A stretch of DNA of 64,000 nucleotides from Amycolatopsis jejuensis. Lineage in GTDB: Bacteria; Actinomycetota; Actinomycetes; Mycobacteriales; Pseudonocardiaceae. The translations under genes and the position numbers were made by a program. The stretch covers positions 62,001 through 126,000 of the forward strand of contig NZ_JNYZ01000023.1 in assembly GCF_000717335.1 (NCBI RefSeq), written 5' to 3'. Below are positions 7,693-16,624 of the stretch, in pieces. Within the stretch, counting starts at the first letter, position 1; every line of letters starts with the position of its first letter. The notes below the pieces were generated by a model. That model was given only the letters and a program-made list of their open reading frames with translations. It did not search any database and was not told the origin of the DNA.

Positions 7693-9930
7693 CTACTCCG
7701 TGAACCAGCCGAAGAAGCCCCGGGGTTCGACCGACGGCGGCTGCTTGCCCGGGCTCCCGTTACCCGGCTTGCTCGGGCTCGGGTCCGGCGGCGCGCTCGT
7801 GGTGGTCGCCGGAGCACTGGAAGTGGACTCCGGGGTGTCTTTCGCGGGCGTCGTGGGCGGCGCCTCGGTGCTGTGTTTCGTGGAGTGCTTCGACGACTTC
7901 GGCGTGCTGGTCGTGGACGACTCCGGGGAGGACGTCGGCACCGACACCGCGCTCGGGTTCGGCACGTCGCACGCGGCCGGCCAGCAGCCCAGGACCACCT
8001 GCTTCGACTTCGACGCACTGCCGAGCGTGGCCGTGACATTGATCGGGGCGCCGTGTGCCGGACGGCCCTTCACCCGCACCCACAGCGGGATCTGCTGACC
8101 CGGTTTGAGGGCTTGCCGGCTCGTGCAGGTGAGCCCGGACTCGGTGGTGTCGCAGTCGAACAGGCCGAAGCTCCACGACGCGAACGCCGGGTGGTCGACG
8201 GTGACCGTGACGGGTTTCGTGGTCTCGCCGAGGTTCCGGACGTGGATGTCGATGACCGGACGCGGGTTCCACGGGAACGGCCGTCCGAGCGGCTCGGCGT
8301 ACAGGGACAGGTCGTCCTTCGGAGCCTTGACCTTCACCTGGACGCTGACCTGCACGTTCACCGAAGCGCCCGCGGTGACCGATCCGGTGACGGTGCCGCC
8401 GGTCGCGTCCTCGCCGGCCTTCAGGTGGAACGTGAGCACCGCCGACTGGCCGGGCTGCAGCCCGCTGCCGGTCTTGCAGGTGACGGTTCCGGTGCCGCCC
8501 GGGCACGAAACCGCGAGCGGCGCCGATTGCGCGGCCGCGCTCGAGTACGAGCCGACCGCGCCACCGCCGCCGGCCGGGACCGCGGACACGCCCTTCGGCA
8601 GGTTCAGCGTTGCCTGGACCGGGTCGGACACCGTACCGCCGTCGTTACGCACCGTGATCGGCAGCGCGACCGGCGAACCGTCGGGCTGGAGCTCGACCCC
8701 ACCGGGCGGCATCGACGCGGACAGCTTCGGCGGGGCAGCCGGGGTTTCCGCGGGCGGTGCGGCGGGAGGGGCCGCAGGCGGCGGAACCACCGGCGGAGGC
8801 GCGGGCTGGGCAGGCGGCGGTGCGGCTGGCGGTGCCGGTGGTGCAGCAGGCGGCGCGGCGGGCGGGGCCTGCGGTGCGGGCTTGGGCGCCGGTGCGGCGG
8901 CCGGGGGAGGTGCTTGCTGCGCGGTCGGAATCGACTGCTGCCCGCCACCGGCGGCCAACGCGACGGCGACCGCGGCCACCATCGCAGCACCGGACACCGC
9001 GACCCCGGCGAACTGCCGTGGCGCGGACGCCGCTGCCGCCGCTCCTGCCTTCGCCCCGCCTGCTGCGGCGGCTCCGGCTCCGATGGCGGCGGCACCTGCG
9101 GTCGCCGCGCTCGCCTTGGCTGCGCCGATGGTGGCCAGGTACCCGAGTGCGGCACCGCCGAGGACGATCGGGGCGATGATCGCGCGCAGACCGCCGTTGA
9201 CGTCGGCCAGTTCGGCCGCCAGCGCCCGGCACTGGTCGCATTCATCGAGATGGTTCTCGACCTGGGCGCGCTCACGTTTGGACAGCCCGTCGCGCGTCCA
9301 CGCGCCGAGCCGCTCGGCCGTGGCGCGGCACCGGTCGGAGCCGTTTTCCTGCAGGTGGACCTGCAGATACGCCTGCCGGAGACCTTCGCGGGCCCGGTAC
9401 GCGAGCGCCGACACGCCGTTCGCGGTGAGCCCGAGCAGCGGCGCTACCTCGGCGGGGCTCTGCTGCTCGATTTCGGTGTGCCACAGCACTGCCTGCCAGC
9501 GTTCGGGCAGCCGGGCGAACGCTTTCGCGGCCATCGTGCGCTCGAGGCCCGCGACCGCGGTGTCGGAGAACGGCACGGTGAGCGCTTCACCGGCGGTCCC
9601 GCCGACGTCGCTCATGTCCTCGTTCAGGTCGATCCGGCGGTCGCGGCGGGTCTTGTCGTACGCCGTGTGCCGCAGCGCCGTGAGCAGGTACGCGCGGAAG
9701 GCGCTGTCCGGGCCTTTTCCGCCGCGCAGGGTGTCCAGGACCTTCGAGAACGCCTCGGACACCAGGTCGTCGGCCTCGGAGCTGGACCGCGCGAGCTGCC
9801 GGGCGAGGTTGTGCGCCGCGGCGCTGTGCCGCTCGTAGAGCGGGCCGTAGGACGCGATCTTCCCCGCGCGCACCTCGGCGATCAGCTCGGCGTCACTCTT
9901 ACCGGAGAGATCGGCGGGAACGGTGGACAC
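7693..9930 (-). CDS. ECF sigma factor fused to anti-sigma zinc finger, membrane helices and a wall-spanning exported region
   Basis: A 745-residue chimera. Residues about 24-95 are sigma region 2 and about 135-190 region 4 (HTEIEQQSPAEVAPLLG). A zf-HC2-like motif HLDECDQC is at 228-235. Hydrophobic helices lie at about 252-269 and 310-335. A long Pro/Ala linker follows, then two or three Ig/DUF11-like repeats with Cys pairs (SCPGGTGTVTCK, DCDTTESGLTC, CWPAAC), then a Ser/Thr/Pro tail ending GFFGWFTE. This layout places the sigma domains in the cytoplasm and the repeats outside, so release by proteolysis or a conformational switch is implied. GTG 9930 is preceded by AAGGAGCCTC. Fused ECF groups are known, but this architecture is rarely studied. 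Confidence 0.9.
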   Translation of the reverse strand: MSTVPADLSGKSDAELIAEVRAGKIASYGPLYERHSAAAHNLARQLARSSSEADDLVSEAFSKVLDTLRGGKGPDSAFRAYLLTALRHTAYDKTRRDRRIDLNEDMSDVGGTAGEALTVPFSDTAVAGLERTMAAKAFARLPERWQAVLWHTEIEQQSPAEVAPLLGLTANGVSALAYRAREGLRQAYLQVHLQENGSDRCRATAERLGAWTRDGLSKRERAQVENHLDECDQCRALAAELADVNGGLRAIIAPIVLGGAALGYLATIGAAKASAATAGAAAIGAGAAAAGGAKAGAAAAASAPRQFAGVAVSGAAMVAAVAVALAAGGGQQSIPTAQQAPPPAAAPAPKPAPQAPPAAPPAAPPAPPAAPPPAQPAPPPVVPPPAAPPAAPPAETPAAPPKLSASMPPGGVELQPDGSPVALPITVRNDGGTVSDPVQATLNLPKGVSAVPAGGGGAVGSYSSAAAQSAPLAVSCPGGTGTVTCKTGSGLQPGQSAVLTFHLKAGEDATGGTVTGSVTAGASVNVQVSVQVKVKAPKDDLSLYAEPLGRPFPWNPRPVIDIHVRNLGETTKPVTVTVDHPAFASWSFGLFDCDTTESGLTCTSRQALKPGQQIPLWVRVKGRPAHGAPINVTATLGSASKSKQVVLGCWPAACDVPNPSAVSVPTSSPESSTTSTPKSSKHSTKHSTEAPPTTPAKDTPESTSSAPATTTSAPPDPSPSKPGNGSPGKQPPSVEPRGFFGWFTE

Positions 9931-10179
9931 GAGGCTCCTTAGGCTGCGCACGCGGCGAGGTACCGCGCTGCTTACTACAACGCGCACCAAGTGTGACGGA
10001 TGCGGCGACACGCGTCACGCCGTGGTCCGGCTGTTGCCTCGGTAGGCGCAGCAAGTTCACCCGGCGTCCCGGGAACGCGAGAAAAAGATCGGCGGAAACG
10101 CGTCACGCGAACGGGTCGGTGACGTCCCCTCGATGGCTGGGGACAAGATCGACAGGAACCGGAAGGAGCTGGGGGTTCG
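9931..10179. other. Divergent intergenic region with an 11-bp direct repeat
   Basis: This gap separates the sigma-factor gene from the divergent 10180 gene. It contains no ORF I can support. The sequence ACGCGTCACGC occurs at 10010-10020 and again at 10098-10108, 88 bases apart in the same orientation. Such a pair could bind a regulator or mark autoregulated sigma promoters, but no -35/-10 pair is clear. Confidence 0.35.
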
Positions 10180-11031
10180 GTGGACGTACCGGCAACCGGG
10201 TCACGGTCCGGCTCCGCAAGCGGCCCGTCGGGGAACGCGGCGCGGGCGAGGTTCGATCGGGACCGGCATCTGCGCGCGCTGCGGGCCCGCTGGCGCACGG
10301 CCAGTCTGGCGGCCGGCTGGCGGTTCCCGAGCGACTGGGCGCTGCCCGAGGTCGACGCGGTGTGCGCGGCGGTCGTGCGGCACGGTTCGACCGGCGCGGA
10401 GACCGCGCTGGCCGGGCTGGGCCGGGCGCGGGCTGCCGCCGGGGCCGGGCTGTCGGAAACGCTGTCCGACCTGGCTGCCCTGCACGCGGTGCTCGCCGAT
10501 CCGGACGCCGTCGACGGTTTCGTTGCCCCGGACGTGGACGCCACACCCGCCCGATTACTCCGGGTGACCGCGCTTGCCTGGGCTGACGTCGCCACCGACC
10601 AGCTCGTGCACACCGAGGTCACCGACCCGCTCACCGGGCTTCCGTCGGCCGCCTACCTGCGCACCCGCCTCGGTGAGGTCTACCGCGGCGAGGTCGCCGA
10701 CGCGCACGTGCTGCTCACCGTGTCGCTCGACCTGACCTCGGTGTCCGGCTGGCCCCGGCTGACGGCGATGATCCTGGCCGCCGATGCCGTCCGGGCGGTG
10801 TTCGACACCGGCGAGTGCTACGCGACGATCGGCCCGTCCGCGGTCGCCGTGCTGGCCGAGCGCAACGAACGGCTGGCCACCCGCGGGGTCGCACTGCGGA
10901 GATCTCTCAACGAACGGCTTTCGGTGGACCCGCAGCTGCGTGACGTCGCCCGTCCGCTTGTCTCAGCGGTGCGGCTGCCTGCCACGCACGACCGTGCTTG
11001 TGATCTTCTGACGGAGCTGGCACACCGCTGA
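10180..11031 (+). CDS. Uncharacterised protein with degenerate GGDEF-like C-terminal half
   Basis: A 283-residue soluble protein. The N-terminal 125 residues are helical and Ala/Arg-rich with no recognised domain. From about 145 the sequence DPLTGLPSAAYLRTRL resembles the opening of GGDEF diguanylate cyclase domains. The GGDEF signature itself is absent, and its place is taken by GECYATIGPSAVAVL, so cyclase activity is not expected. It might be a binding or scaffold relic. GTG 10180 follows an excellent ribosome site (GGAAGGAGCTGGGG). It is divergent from the membrane-anchored sigma factor, which may indicate a regulatory link. The function is unknown. Confidence 0.8.
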   Translation: MDVPATGSRSGSASGPSGNAARARFDRDRHLRALRARWRTASLAAGWRFPSDWALPEVDAVCAAVVRHGSTGAETALAGLGRARAAAGAGLSETLSDLAALHAVLADPDAVDGFVAPDVDATPARLLRVTALAWADVATDQLVHTEVTDPLTGLPSAAYLRTRLGEVYRGEVADAHVLLTVSLDLTSVSGWPRLTAMILAADAVRAVFDTGECYATIGPSAVAVLAERNERLATRGVALRRSLNERLSVDPQLRDVARPLVSAVRLPATHDRACDLLTELAHR

Positions 11032-11075
11032 ACCCTCCCCGGCCAGTGCGGGAGCGTTCGTGCTTTGCTGGTGTG

Positions 11076-12398
11076 GTGACCAGGACCGTACCCTCCGCCG
11101 ACGACCGCGAAGCTCCGGTGAGTCCGCCGCGCCTGGCCCTGCGCCGGTCGCTCGCGCGGCTGTCCGTGCGCCCGCGGTCGATCTTGATCCTGTCGGTGAT
11201 CCCGGTCATCGCGGTCGGCGTCGGCATCTGGGCATGGCTGCACGACTGGAACCTGGGCGTGGACAGCGCGGTCTACCGGGCCGGCGCACTGCAGCTCTTG
11301 CGCGGCGACAACCTGTACGACGCGAACACGCTGCCCACCGAACCCGGCTGGGCGCTGCTGCCCTTCACCTACCCACCGACCGCGGCGCTGCTGTTCGCCC
11401 CGCTGGCGCTCGTGCCGGTGCAGGTGGCGTGGGGTTTCCTGACGGTGGTTTCGCTCGGCGCGCTGGCGCTGTCGGTGCGGATCGCGATCGGCACGCTGCC
11501 CCGCCCGGACGCCGACGGCCCCCGCTGGTGGGCCTCGCCCGCCCGGTCGACGATCGTGTTCTTCGTCGTGTTCCTCGGCCTGGAACCGGTGTGGCGCACG
11601 CTTTTCCTCGGGCAGATCAACCTGATCCTGATGGCGATGGTCCTGCTGGACATCCTGGTGATCGGCGCCCGCGGCAGCCGCTGGGGCGGGGTCCTCGTCG
11701 GCGTCGCGGCTGCGATCAAGCTCACGCCGATCGTGTTCGTGGGCCACCTGCTGGTCACCGGCCGGTGGAAGGACGCGCTGCGCGCACTGGGCACGTTCGC
11801 CGGCCTGCAGGCGCTCATGTTCGTGGTGAACCCGCACGACTCGTGGAAGTACTGGACCAAGACGCTGCCCGACACCGGCCGCATCGGCCCGGTCCACTGG
11901 GCGGGCAACCAGTCGCTCAACGCGCTCATGAACCGCGCCACCGACCTGGCCCCGTGGGCCTCGAACGCCGCGATGGGCATCGGCGTGCTGCTCGCGATCC
12001 CGGCGCTGTGGCTGCTGATCCGCTTCCACCGCCGCGGTCAGCCGCTGGCCGCGGTGCTCGTGACGGCGTTCTGGATCCTGTTGATCTCGCCGATTTCCTG
12101 GTCGCACCACTGGGTCTGGGTCGCGCCGCTGGTGGTGCTGCTCGTGTCCCGGCTCCCGAAAACGACCCCCGCGACGGCGTGGAAACGCTGGCTGGGCACA
12201 TTTTTGGTGGCGTTCGTGTTCGTGAGCTGCGTGCTCCTGATCCTGCCGAACGGCCGCAATGTGGAACTGCACTGGCAGGTGTGGGAAAACGTGCTGGGGG
12301 ACGCGTACATCCTGATGCCGCTCGCACTGGCGGCGGCGCTGATCCTGCGGTGGTGGTTGCTGCGGCGGGCGCGGAAGCGGGCCGAGGCGGCGCCTTAG
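11076..12398 (+). CDS. GT87-family polyprenol-dependent mannosyltransferase-like membrane protein
   Basis: A 440-residue integral membrane protein with about ten hydrophobic helices. An acidic luminal loop follows the first helix (WNLGVDSAVYRAGALQLL), containing the Asp typical of GT-C enzymes. Further family marks are FTYPPTAALLFAP, FLGQINLILMAMVL and NQSLNALMNR. Mycobacterial relatives add alpha-1,2-mannose to phosphatidylinositol mannosides or lipomannan, using polyprenyl-phosphate mannose on the outer face of the membrane. The acceptor here is inferred, not seen. Two adjacent GTG codons (11073, 11076) can start the gene. The C-terminus is a basic tail. Confidence 0.85.
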   Translation: MTRTVPSADDREAPVSPPRLALRRSLARLSVRPRSILILSVIPVIAVGVGIWAWLHDWNLGVDSAVYRAGALQLLRGDNLYDANTLPTEPGWALLPFTYPPTAALLFAPLALVPVQVAWGFLTVVSLGALALSVRIAIGTLPRPDADGPRWWASPARSTIVFFVVFLGLEPVWRTLFLGQINLILMAMVLLDILVIGARGSRWGGVLVGVAAAIKLTPIVFVGHLLVTGRWKDALRALGTFAGLQALMFVVNPHDSWKYWTKTLPDTGRIGPVHWAGNQSLNALMNRATDLAPWASNAAMGIGVLLAIPALWLLIRFHRRGQPLAAVLVTAFWILLISPISWSHHWVWVAPLVVLLVSRLPKTTPATAWKRWLGTFLVAFVFVSCVLLILPNGRNVELHWQVWENVLGDAYILMPLALAAALILRWWLLRRARKRAEAAP

Positions 12399-12404
12399 CT
12401 GCGC

Positions 12405-12665
12405 AGGTCGCCGGTGGTGTGCCGGGTCTCGCTGGTCCGCGGAGAGTTCGTCGACGCGGAATGGCGACATCGCCGTTTCACGAGTGGGTCGCGTTCGCGA
12501 AGCTGCTTCATCAACTCGGCGGGATTTTCCACCGCCACCCGAGCACGTCGCCGAGGCCGGTGGGGAAGCGTGGCGGCCGGGTGTCGCGTGTGGTGAGTAT
12601 TCCGGCGGCCACGCCCAGCAGGGGGTGCCGTCGCTGCAGGTCGCCGGTGGTGGGCCGGGTCTCGC
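12405..12665 (+). repeat. 28-bp direct repeat flanking a 205-bp gene-free segment
   Basis: Two copies of a 28-base sequence (AGGTCGCCGGTGGTG, one variable base, GCCGGGTCTCGC) lie at 12405-12432 and 12638-12665 with 27 of 28 positions identical. The first begins directly after the stop of the GT87 gene and the second ends 20 bases before the purK start. The stretch between has no gene I can support. It looks like a duplication or excision scar, and the second copy lies in the purK promoter region. Confidence 0.8.
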
Positions 12666-12685
12666 ACAGTAACCTGGGCAGCGTT

Positions 12686-13870
12686 ATGGACAAACGTACC
12701 GGTCTTCCCGTCGTCGGCATGGTGGGTGGTGGGCAGCTCGCCCGCATGACGCAGCAGGCGGCGATTTCGCTTGGGCAATCACTGAAGGTGCTCGCGGCCG
12801 ACGAGGGGGATGCGGCTGCGCTCGTGGCCAGCGACGTCGTCCTCGGTCACCACACCGACCTCGATGCGCTCCGCGAGTTCGCCAAGCAGGTCGACGTCGT
12901 CACCTTCGACCACGAGCACGTACCCGGCGAGCATCTGCTCACCCTCGCGCTCGAGGGGTACGTCATCCGCCCCGCGCCGACCGCGCTCGGGTTCGCGCAG
13001 AACAAGCTCGTGATGCGCGAGATGATGGCCGGTCTCGGCGTACCCGGTCCCGCGTTCGCTGAAGTGTCCACTGTGGACGACGTCACCACGTTCGGTGGCA
13101 AGCACGGCTGGCCGGTGGTGCTCAAGGCGTCGCGCGGCGGGTACGACGGGCGCGGCGTCTGGATGCTCGACACCGCGCAGCAGGCCCGCGAGACCGTCCC
13201 CGAACTGGTCGACGCAGGCACCGAACTGCTGGTCGAGGAGAAGGTGACGATGAAGCGCGAGCTGGCCGCGCTCGTCGCCCGTTCGCCGTTCGGCCAGGGG
13301 GCGGCGTACCCGGTGGTCGAGACCGTGCAGACGGCGGGCATCAACACCGAGGTACTCGCACCGGCGCCGGGGTTGTCCGAATCGCGCGTGCACGAGGCGC
13401 AGGAGCTGGCGCTGCGCATCGCGTCCACGCTCGACGTCACCGGCCTGCTCGCGGTCGAGCTCTTCGAGACCGACACCGGCCTGCTCGTCAACGAGCTCGC
13501 CATGCGCCCGCACAACTCCGGGCACTGGACCATGGACGGCTCGCGCACGTCGCAGTTCGAACAGCACCTGCGCGGCGTCCTCGACTACCCGCTCGGCCGT
13601 ACCGACCTGATCGCGCCGGCGTGCGTGATGGCGAACGTGCTCGGCGCCGACGTCTCCCCGCAGATGAGCCCGGACGAGCGCGTGCACCACCTCTTCGCGC
13701 GATACCCCGAGGTCAAGATCCACTTGTACGGCAAGCAGGATCGGCCGGGCCGCAAGCTCGGGCACGTCAACTTCGTGGGCGACCGGATGGACGATCTGCG
13801 GAACCGTGCGCTGCTGTCCGCGCACTGGCTGTCCCACGCCGTCTGGCTCGACGGCTACGAAATTCACTGA
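12686..13870 (+). CDS. purK: N5-carboxyaminoimidazole ribonucleotide synthase
   Basis: A 394-residue ATP-grasp enzyme that uses ATP and bicarbonate to convert aminoimidazole ribonucleotide to N5-CAIR in purine synthesis. Visible marks are VVGMVGGGQLARM (N-terminal PurK signature), VVTFDHEHV, KASRGGYDGRGVW (ATP-binding loop), VEEKVTMKRELA and the metal-binding NELAMRPHNSGHWTMDG. ATG 12686 gives the usual length. It is followed after 21 bases by purE, which supplies the next step. The promoter region contains one arm of the 28-bp direct repeat. Confidence 0.97.
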   Translation: MDKRTGLPVVGMVGGGQLARMTQQAAISLGQSLKVLAADEGDAAALVASDVVLGHHTDLDALREFAKQVDVVTFDHEHVPGEHLLTLALEGYVIRPAPTALGFAQNKLVMREMMAGLGVPGPAFAEVSTVDDVTTFGGKHGWPVVLKASRGGYDGRGVWMLDTAQQARETVPELVDAGTELLVEEKVTMKRELAALVARSPFGQGAAYPVVETVQTAGINTEVLAPAPGLSESRVHEAQELALRIASTLDVTGLLAVELFETDTGLLVNELAMRPHNSGHWTMDGSRTSQFEQHLRGVLDYPLGRTDLIAPACVMANVLGADVSPQMSPDERVHHLFARYPEVKIHLYGKQDRPGRKLGHVNFVGDRMDDLRNRALLSAHWLSHAVWLDGYEIH

Positions 13871-13891
13871 AATCCGTTGAAGGGGTACACA

Positions 13892-14389
13892 ATGGCGCCG
13901 CAGGTGGGCGTGATCATGGGCAGCGACTCCGACTGGCCGGTGATGGAGGCCGCCGGGCAGGCGCTGGCCGAGTTCGGCGTGGAGTACGAGGTCGGCGTGT
14001 ACTCGGCGCACCGGACGCCGCAGCGGATGCTGGACTACGCGAAGTCCGCGGCCGGTCGGGGAGTGCGCGCGATCATCGCGGGCGCCGGGGGTGCCGCGCA
14101 CCTGCCGGGCATGGTCGCGTCGGCGACCGTGCTGCCGGTGATCGGCGTGCCGGTCCCGCTGAAGTACCTCGACGGCCTCGACTCGCTGCTGTCGATCGTC
14201 CAGATGCCCGCGGGCATTCCGGTGGCGACGGTGTCCGTGGGTGGGGCGCGCAACGCAGGTCTGCTGGCAGTCCGCATCCTGGCCGCGGCAGACCCCGAGC
14301 TGCAGGCGAAAGTGTTGCAGTTCCAAGCGGATCTGGAGCAGCTGGTGCTTGAGAAGGACGCAAAACTGCGCGAGAAGGCGGGTTTCTAG
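13892..14389 (+). CDS. purE: N5-carboxyaminoimidazole ribonucleotide mutase
   Basis: A 165-residue PurE. It moves the carboxyl group of N5-CAIR to C4 to form CAIR and works directly after PurK. The nucleotide-binding motif GSDSDWPVM, then SAHRTPQRM with the catalytic His, and [13 protein letters not shown] are all present. ATG 13892 is preferred over an upstream TTG at 13877. The stop TAG shares the palindrome CTAG with the stop of the convergent lipoprotein gene, so the two coding regions overlap by four bases. Confidence 0.97.
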   Translation: MAPQVGVIMGSDSDWPVMEAAGQALAEFGVEYEVGVYSAHRTPQRMLDYAKSAAGRGVRAIIAGAGGAAHLPGMVASATVLPVIGVPVPLKYLDGLDSLLSIVQMPAGIPVATVSVGGARNAGLLAVRILAAADPELQAKVLQFQADLEQLVLEKDAKLREKAGF

Positions 14390-14844
14390 TACCGCCAGGG
14401 GATGTTCGCGCAGCCCGGGTATCCGGCCTTCCCGGCGGCGGTGGCCAGCGCGCTCTGTGCATCGTCGGCACGGGTCTTGTAGTCGGCCAGATTCAACGCG
14501 GCGACGAGGTCGCTGCCGGGCCCACCCGGACTGTTGGTGTACTTCAACGCGTCCTGCCACACGTCGCGGACTTCTCGCAGTGACTTGGTCATTTTCTGCC
14601 AGCTGTCGCGGAATCCGCCGTCCGCTCCGGCCTCGGCGAACTCCTTCTCCGCCGCGACGGCCGCGTCGATTTCCTTCGCGATCCTCGGCGCTGTATCGCG
14701 GCCGGTGTCGTGGTCGGCGGTGACCGGCTGGGCGTTCACCACCTCCTTCACCGTCGCGCACGCGTCGTCGGCCTTGTCCTGAATGGACGCACAACTGGTC
14801 AGCGCGAGCGCCAGTACACCCCCGGCTGCGATGAGCTGCTTCAC
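14386..14844 (-). CDS. Putative lipoprotein
   Basis: A 152-residue exported lipoprotein. A short basic start (VKQLIAAG) is followed by a hydrophobic stretch and the lipobox LTSC, so the mature protein begins at the Cys near residue 19. The remainder is helical and charged, with Cys residues at both ends ([15 protein letters not shown]) that may form a disulphide. GTG 14844 follows GGGAGGACTCGG. I recognise no family. A second small lipoprotein of comparable style occurs at 56999-57430. Confidence 0.83.
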   Translation of the reverse strand: MKQLIAAGGVLALALTSCASIQDKADDACATVKEVVNAQPVTADHDTGRDTAPRIAKEIDAAVAAEKEFAEAGADGGFRDSWQKMTKSLREVRDVWQDALKYTNSPGGPGSDLVAALNLADYKTRADDAQSALATAAGKAGYPGCANIPWRY

Positions 14845-14911
14845 CCGAGTCCTCCCCGTCCGATCCGGTCGGCACACGCTAACCGGACCGTCCGGGGACC
14901 GGTCCCGGAGC

Positions 14912-16585
14912 TCAGGCCGGGGCGGGGAGCCGGTTCCGCAGTTCCCGCTTCAGCACCTTCCCTGCGGCCGACACCGGGATCTCGTCGACGAAGTGCACTT
15001 CCCGCAATCGCTTGTACGGCAGCACCTTCTCGTTGACCGCGGCCATCAGCTGCCCGGCGTCGACCTCGATACCCGGCTGCCGGACCACGAACGCCACCGG
15101 CAGCTCCCCGACCTCCGGGCTCGGCCGTCCGATCACCGCCGCCGAAAGCACGCCGGGCAGCGCGCTCAGCAGCTCCTCCAGCTCCCGCGGGAAGACGTTG
15201 TATCCCTTGTACAGCAGCATGTCCTTCTTGCGGTCCACAATGGACAGACAGCCGTCGTCGTCGAGGACGCCGATGTCACCGGTGTGCAGCCAGCCGTCGA
15301 CCAGCGCCGCGGCCGTTTCCTCCGGCCGGTTGCGGTAGCCGCGCATCAGCTGCGGCCCGCGCAGGCACACTTCGCCTTCCTGCCCGGCGGGCAACGGTTC
15401 CTCGCTGCCTTCGGCGACAAGTTTCACCTCGGTGTCGAAGACCGGCCCGCCGACTGACCCGACCTTGCGCACGCCGGAGCGGTAGCTCGGCGCGACCACC
15501 GCGCCCATCGTCACCTCGGTGAGGCCGTACCCCTCGCCAATCAAGACCCCCGGGAACCGCTCGTGCAGTGCGCGGATCATGTCGTGGCTCATCGGCGCCG
15601 CGCCGGAGCCGATGGTGCGTACCGACGAAAGACTGGCCGTGTGGAAGGCGGGCGTGGCCAGCAAGGCCGCGAAGAGCGCGGGCGCGCCGCTCATGGACGT
15701 GACCTGCAGGCGCTCGGCGTCGGCGACGTACGCGGCCGGGTCGAACCGGGCGTGCAGCACGATGGTGGTGCCCAACAACAGCGGTCCGTTGAGTCCGGCG
15801 ATGACGCCCATGGCGTGGAACCACGGCGTGAGGTTGATGGCGACGCCGGTGCCGAGTCGCGTCGGCCACTCGTCCGTGCTGCCGATCTGGTTGAGCTTCA
15901 GGTTGCCGTTCGTGTCGAGTGTGGGTAGGGAGCCGGTCTGCCAGCAGGCGTACTGCAGGGTGTTGGCGACGACGTTGCGGTGGGTGAGTTCGACGCCTTT
16001 CGACCTCCCGGTGGTGCCGCCGGTGTAGGCGAGGTGGGCGAGGTCGTGGTGGACGTCGATGGGGACGTCGGGCCGGGTCGTGGGCTGTTCGCGGTGGAAT
16101 TCGCCGAATTCGACACTGTTTTCGTCGAGTTCGGCTTCCGGCGCCACGATAATCGTGAGCTGTGCCGGAATCCGGTCGGCGACCGCGGCGAGCGTCCCGG
16201 CCACCGGGCCGAACGTGACCACGGCTTTGGCCTGGCAGTCGGTGAGCTGGAAGGCGAGGTCGTCGGGCGGGAGCAGCGGGTTCGTGGGGCTGAACGTGGC
16301 GCCGGCGAGCAGGATGCCGTGGTAGGCGACCGGGTACGCGAGGCAGTTGGGCAGGTGCACGGCCACGACGTCGCCGCGGCCGATCCCGCGGGCCCGCAGC
16401 GCATTCGCGAAGCGGCAGGCGGCGGCCCAGGTCTGGGCGTACGTGAGCCGGTCTTCGCCCATGATGAACGCAGGACGGTCGCCGTACCTGGTCGCGGCGC
16501 CGGCGAGCACCGAACCGAGCGGGACCTCGGGGTAATCGAGGGAAGCGGGCAATCCGGGCGGCGGGGTGGACGCGACGACGGCCAT
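14912..16585 (-). CDS. AMP-dependent acyl-CoA ligase (4-coumarate/fatty-acyl-CoA ligase type)
   Basis: A 557-residue adenylate-forming enzyme that activates a carboxylic acid with ATP and joins it to CoA. The P-loop-like motif YTGGTTGRSKGVE, the GEGYGLTE motif, LHTGDIG with the ribose-binding Asp, and the C-terminal AAGKVLKREL with the catalytic Lys are all present. The pocket residues suggest a medium or aryl acid, but the substrate is unproven. ATG 16585 is favoured over GTG 16588 because AAGG lies seven bases ahead of it. The gene is divergent from the acyl-CoA dehydrogenase. A 76-bp piece of it is duplicated at 18986-19061. Confidence 0.93.
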   Translation of the reverse strand: MAVVASTPPPGLPASLDYPEVPLGSVLAGAATRYGDRPAFIMGEDRLTYAQTWAAACRFANALRARGIGRGDVVAVHLPNCLAYPVAYHGILLAGATFSPTNPLLPPDDLAFQLTDCQAKAVVTFGPVAGTLAAVADRIPAQLTIIVAPEAELDENSVEFGEFHREQPTTRPDVPIDVHHDLAHLAYTGGTTGRSKGVELTHRNVVANTLQYACWQTGSLPTLDTNGNLKLNQIGSTDEWPTRLGTGVAINLTPWFHAMGVIAGLNGPLLLGTTIVLHARFDPAAYVADAERLQVTSMSGAPALFAALLATPAFHTASLSSVRTIGSGAAPMSHDMIRALHERFPGVLIGEGYGLTEVTMGAVVAPSYRSGVRKVGSVGGPVFDTEVKLVAEGSEEPLPAGQEGEVCLRGPQLMRGYRNRPEETAAALVDGWLHTGDIGVLDDDGCLSIVDRKKDMLLYKGYNVFPRELEELLSALPGVLSAAVIGRPSPEVGELPVAFVVRQPGIEVDAGQLMAAVNEKVLPYKRLREVHFVDEIPVSAAGKVLKRELRNRLPAPA

Positions 16586-16624
16586 CACCCGACCTTACGA
16601 AGATCGCAGGCCCGAGCACAAGGA

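Noticed and set aside
8105..9838. Long plus-strand open frame across the sigma-factor gene
   Set aside because: The opposite strand encodes clear sigma and zinc-finger motifs; the plus-strand product is a low-complexity Ala/Gly/Arg shadow.
12395..12778. Minus-strand ORF in the gap before purK
   Set aside because: It overlaps the purK start, has no ribosome site or domain, and its similarity between halves is due to the 28-bp DNA repeat.
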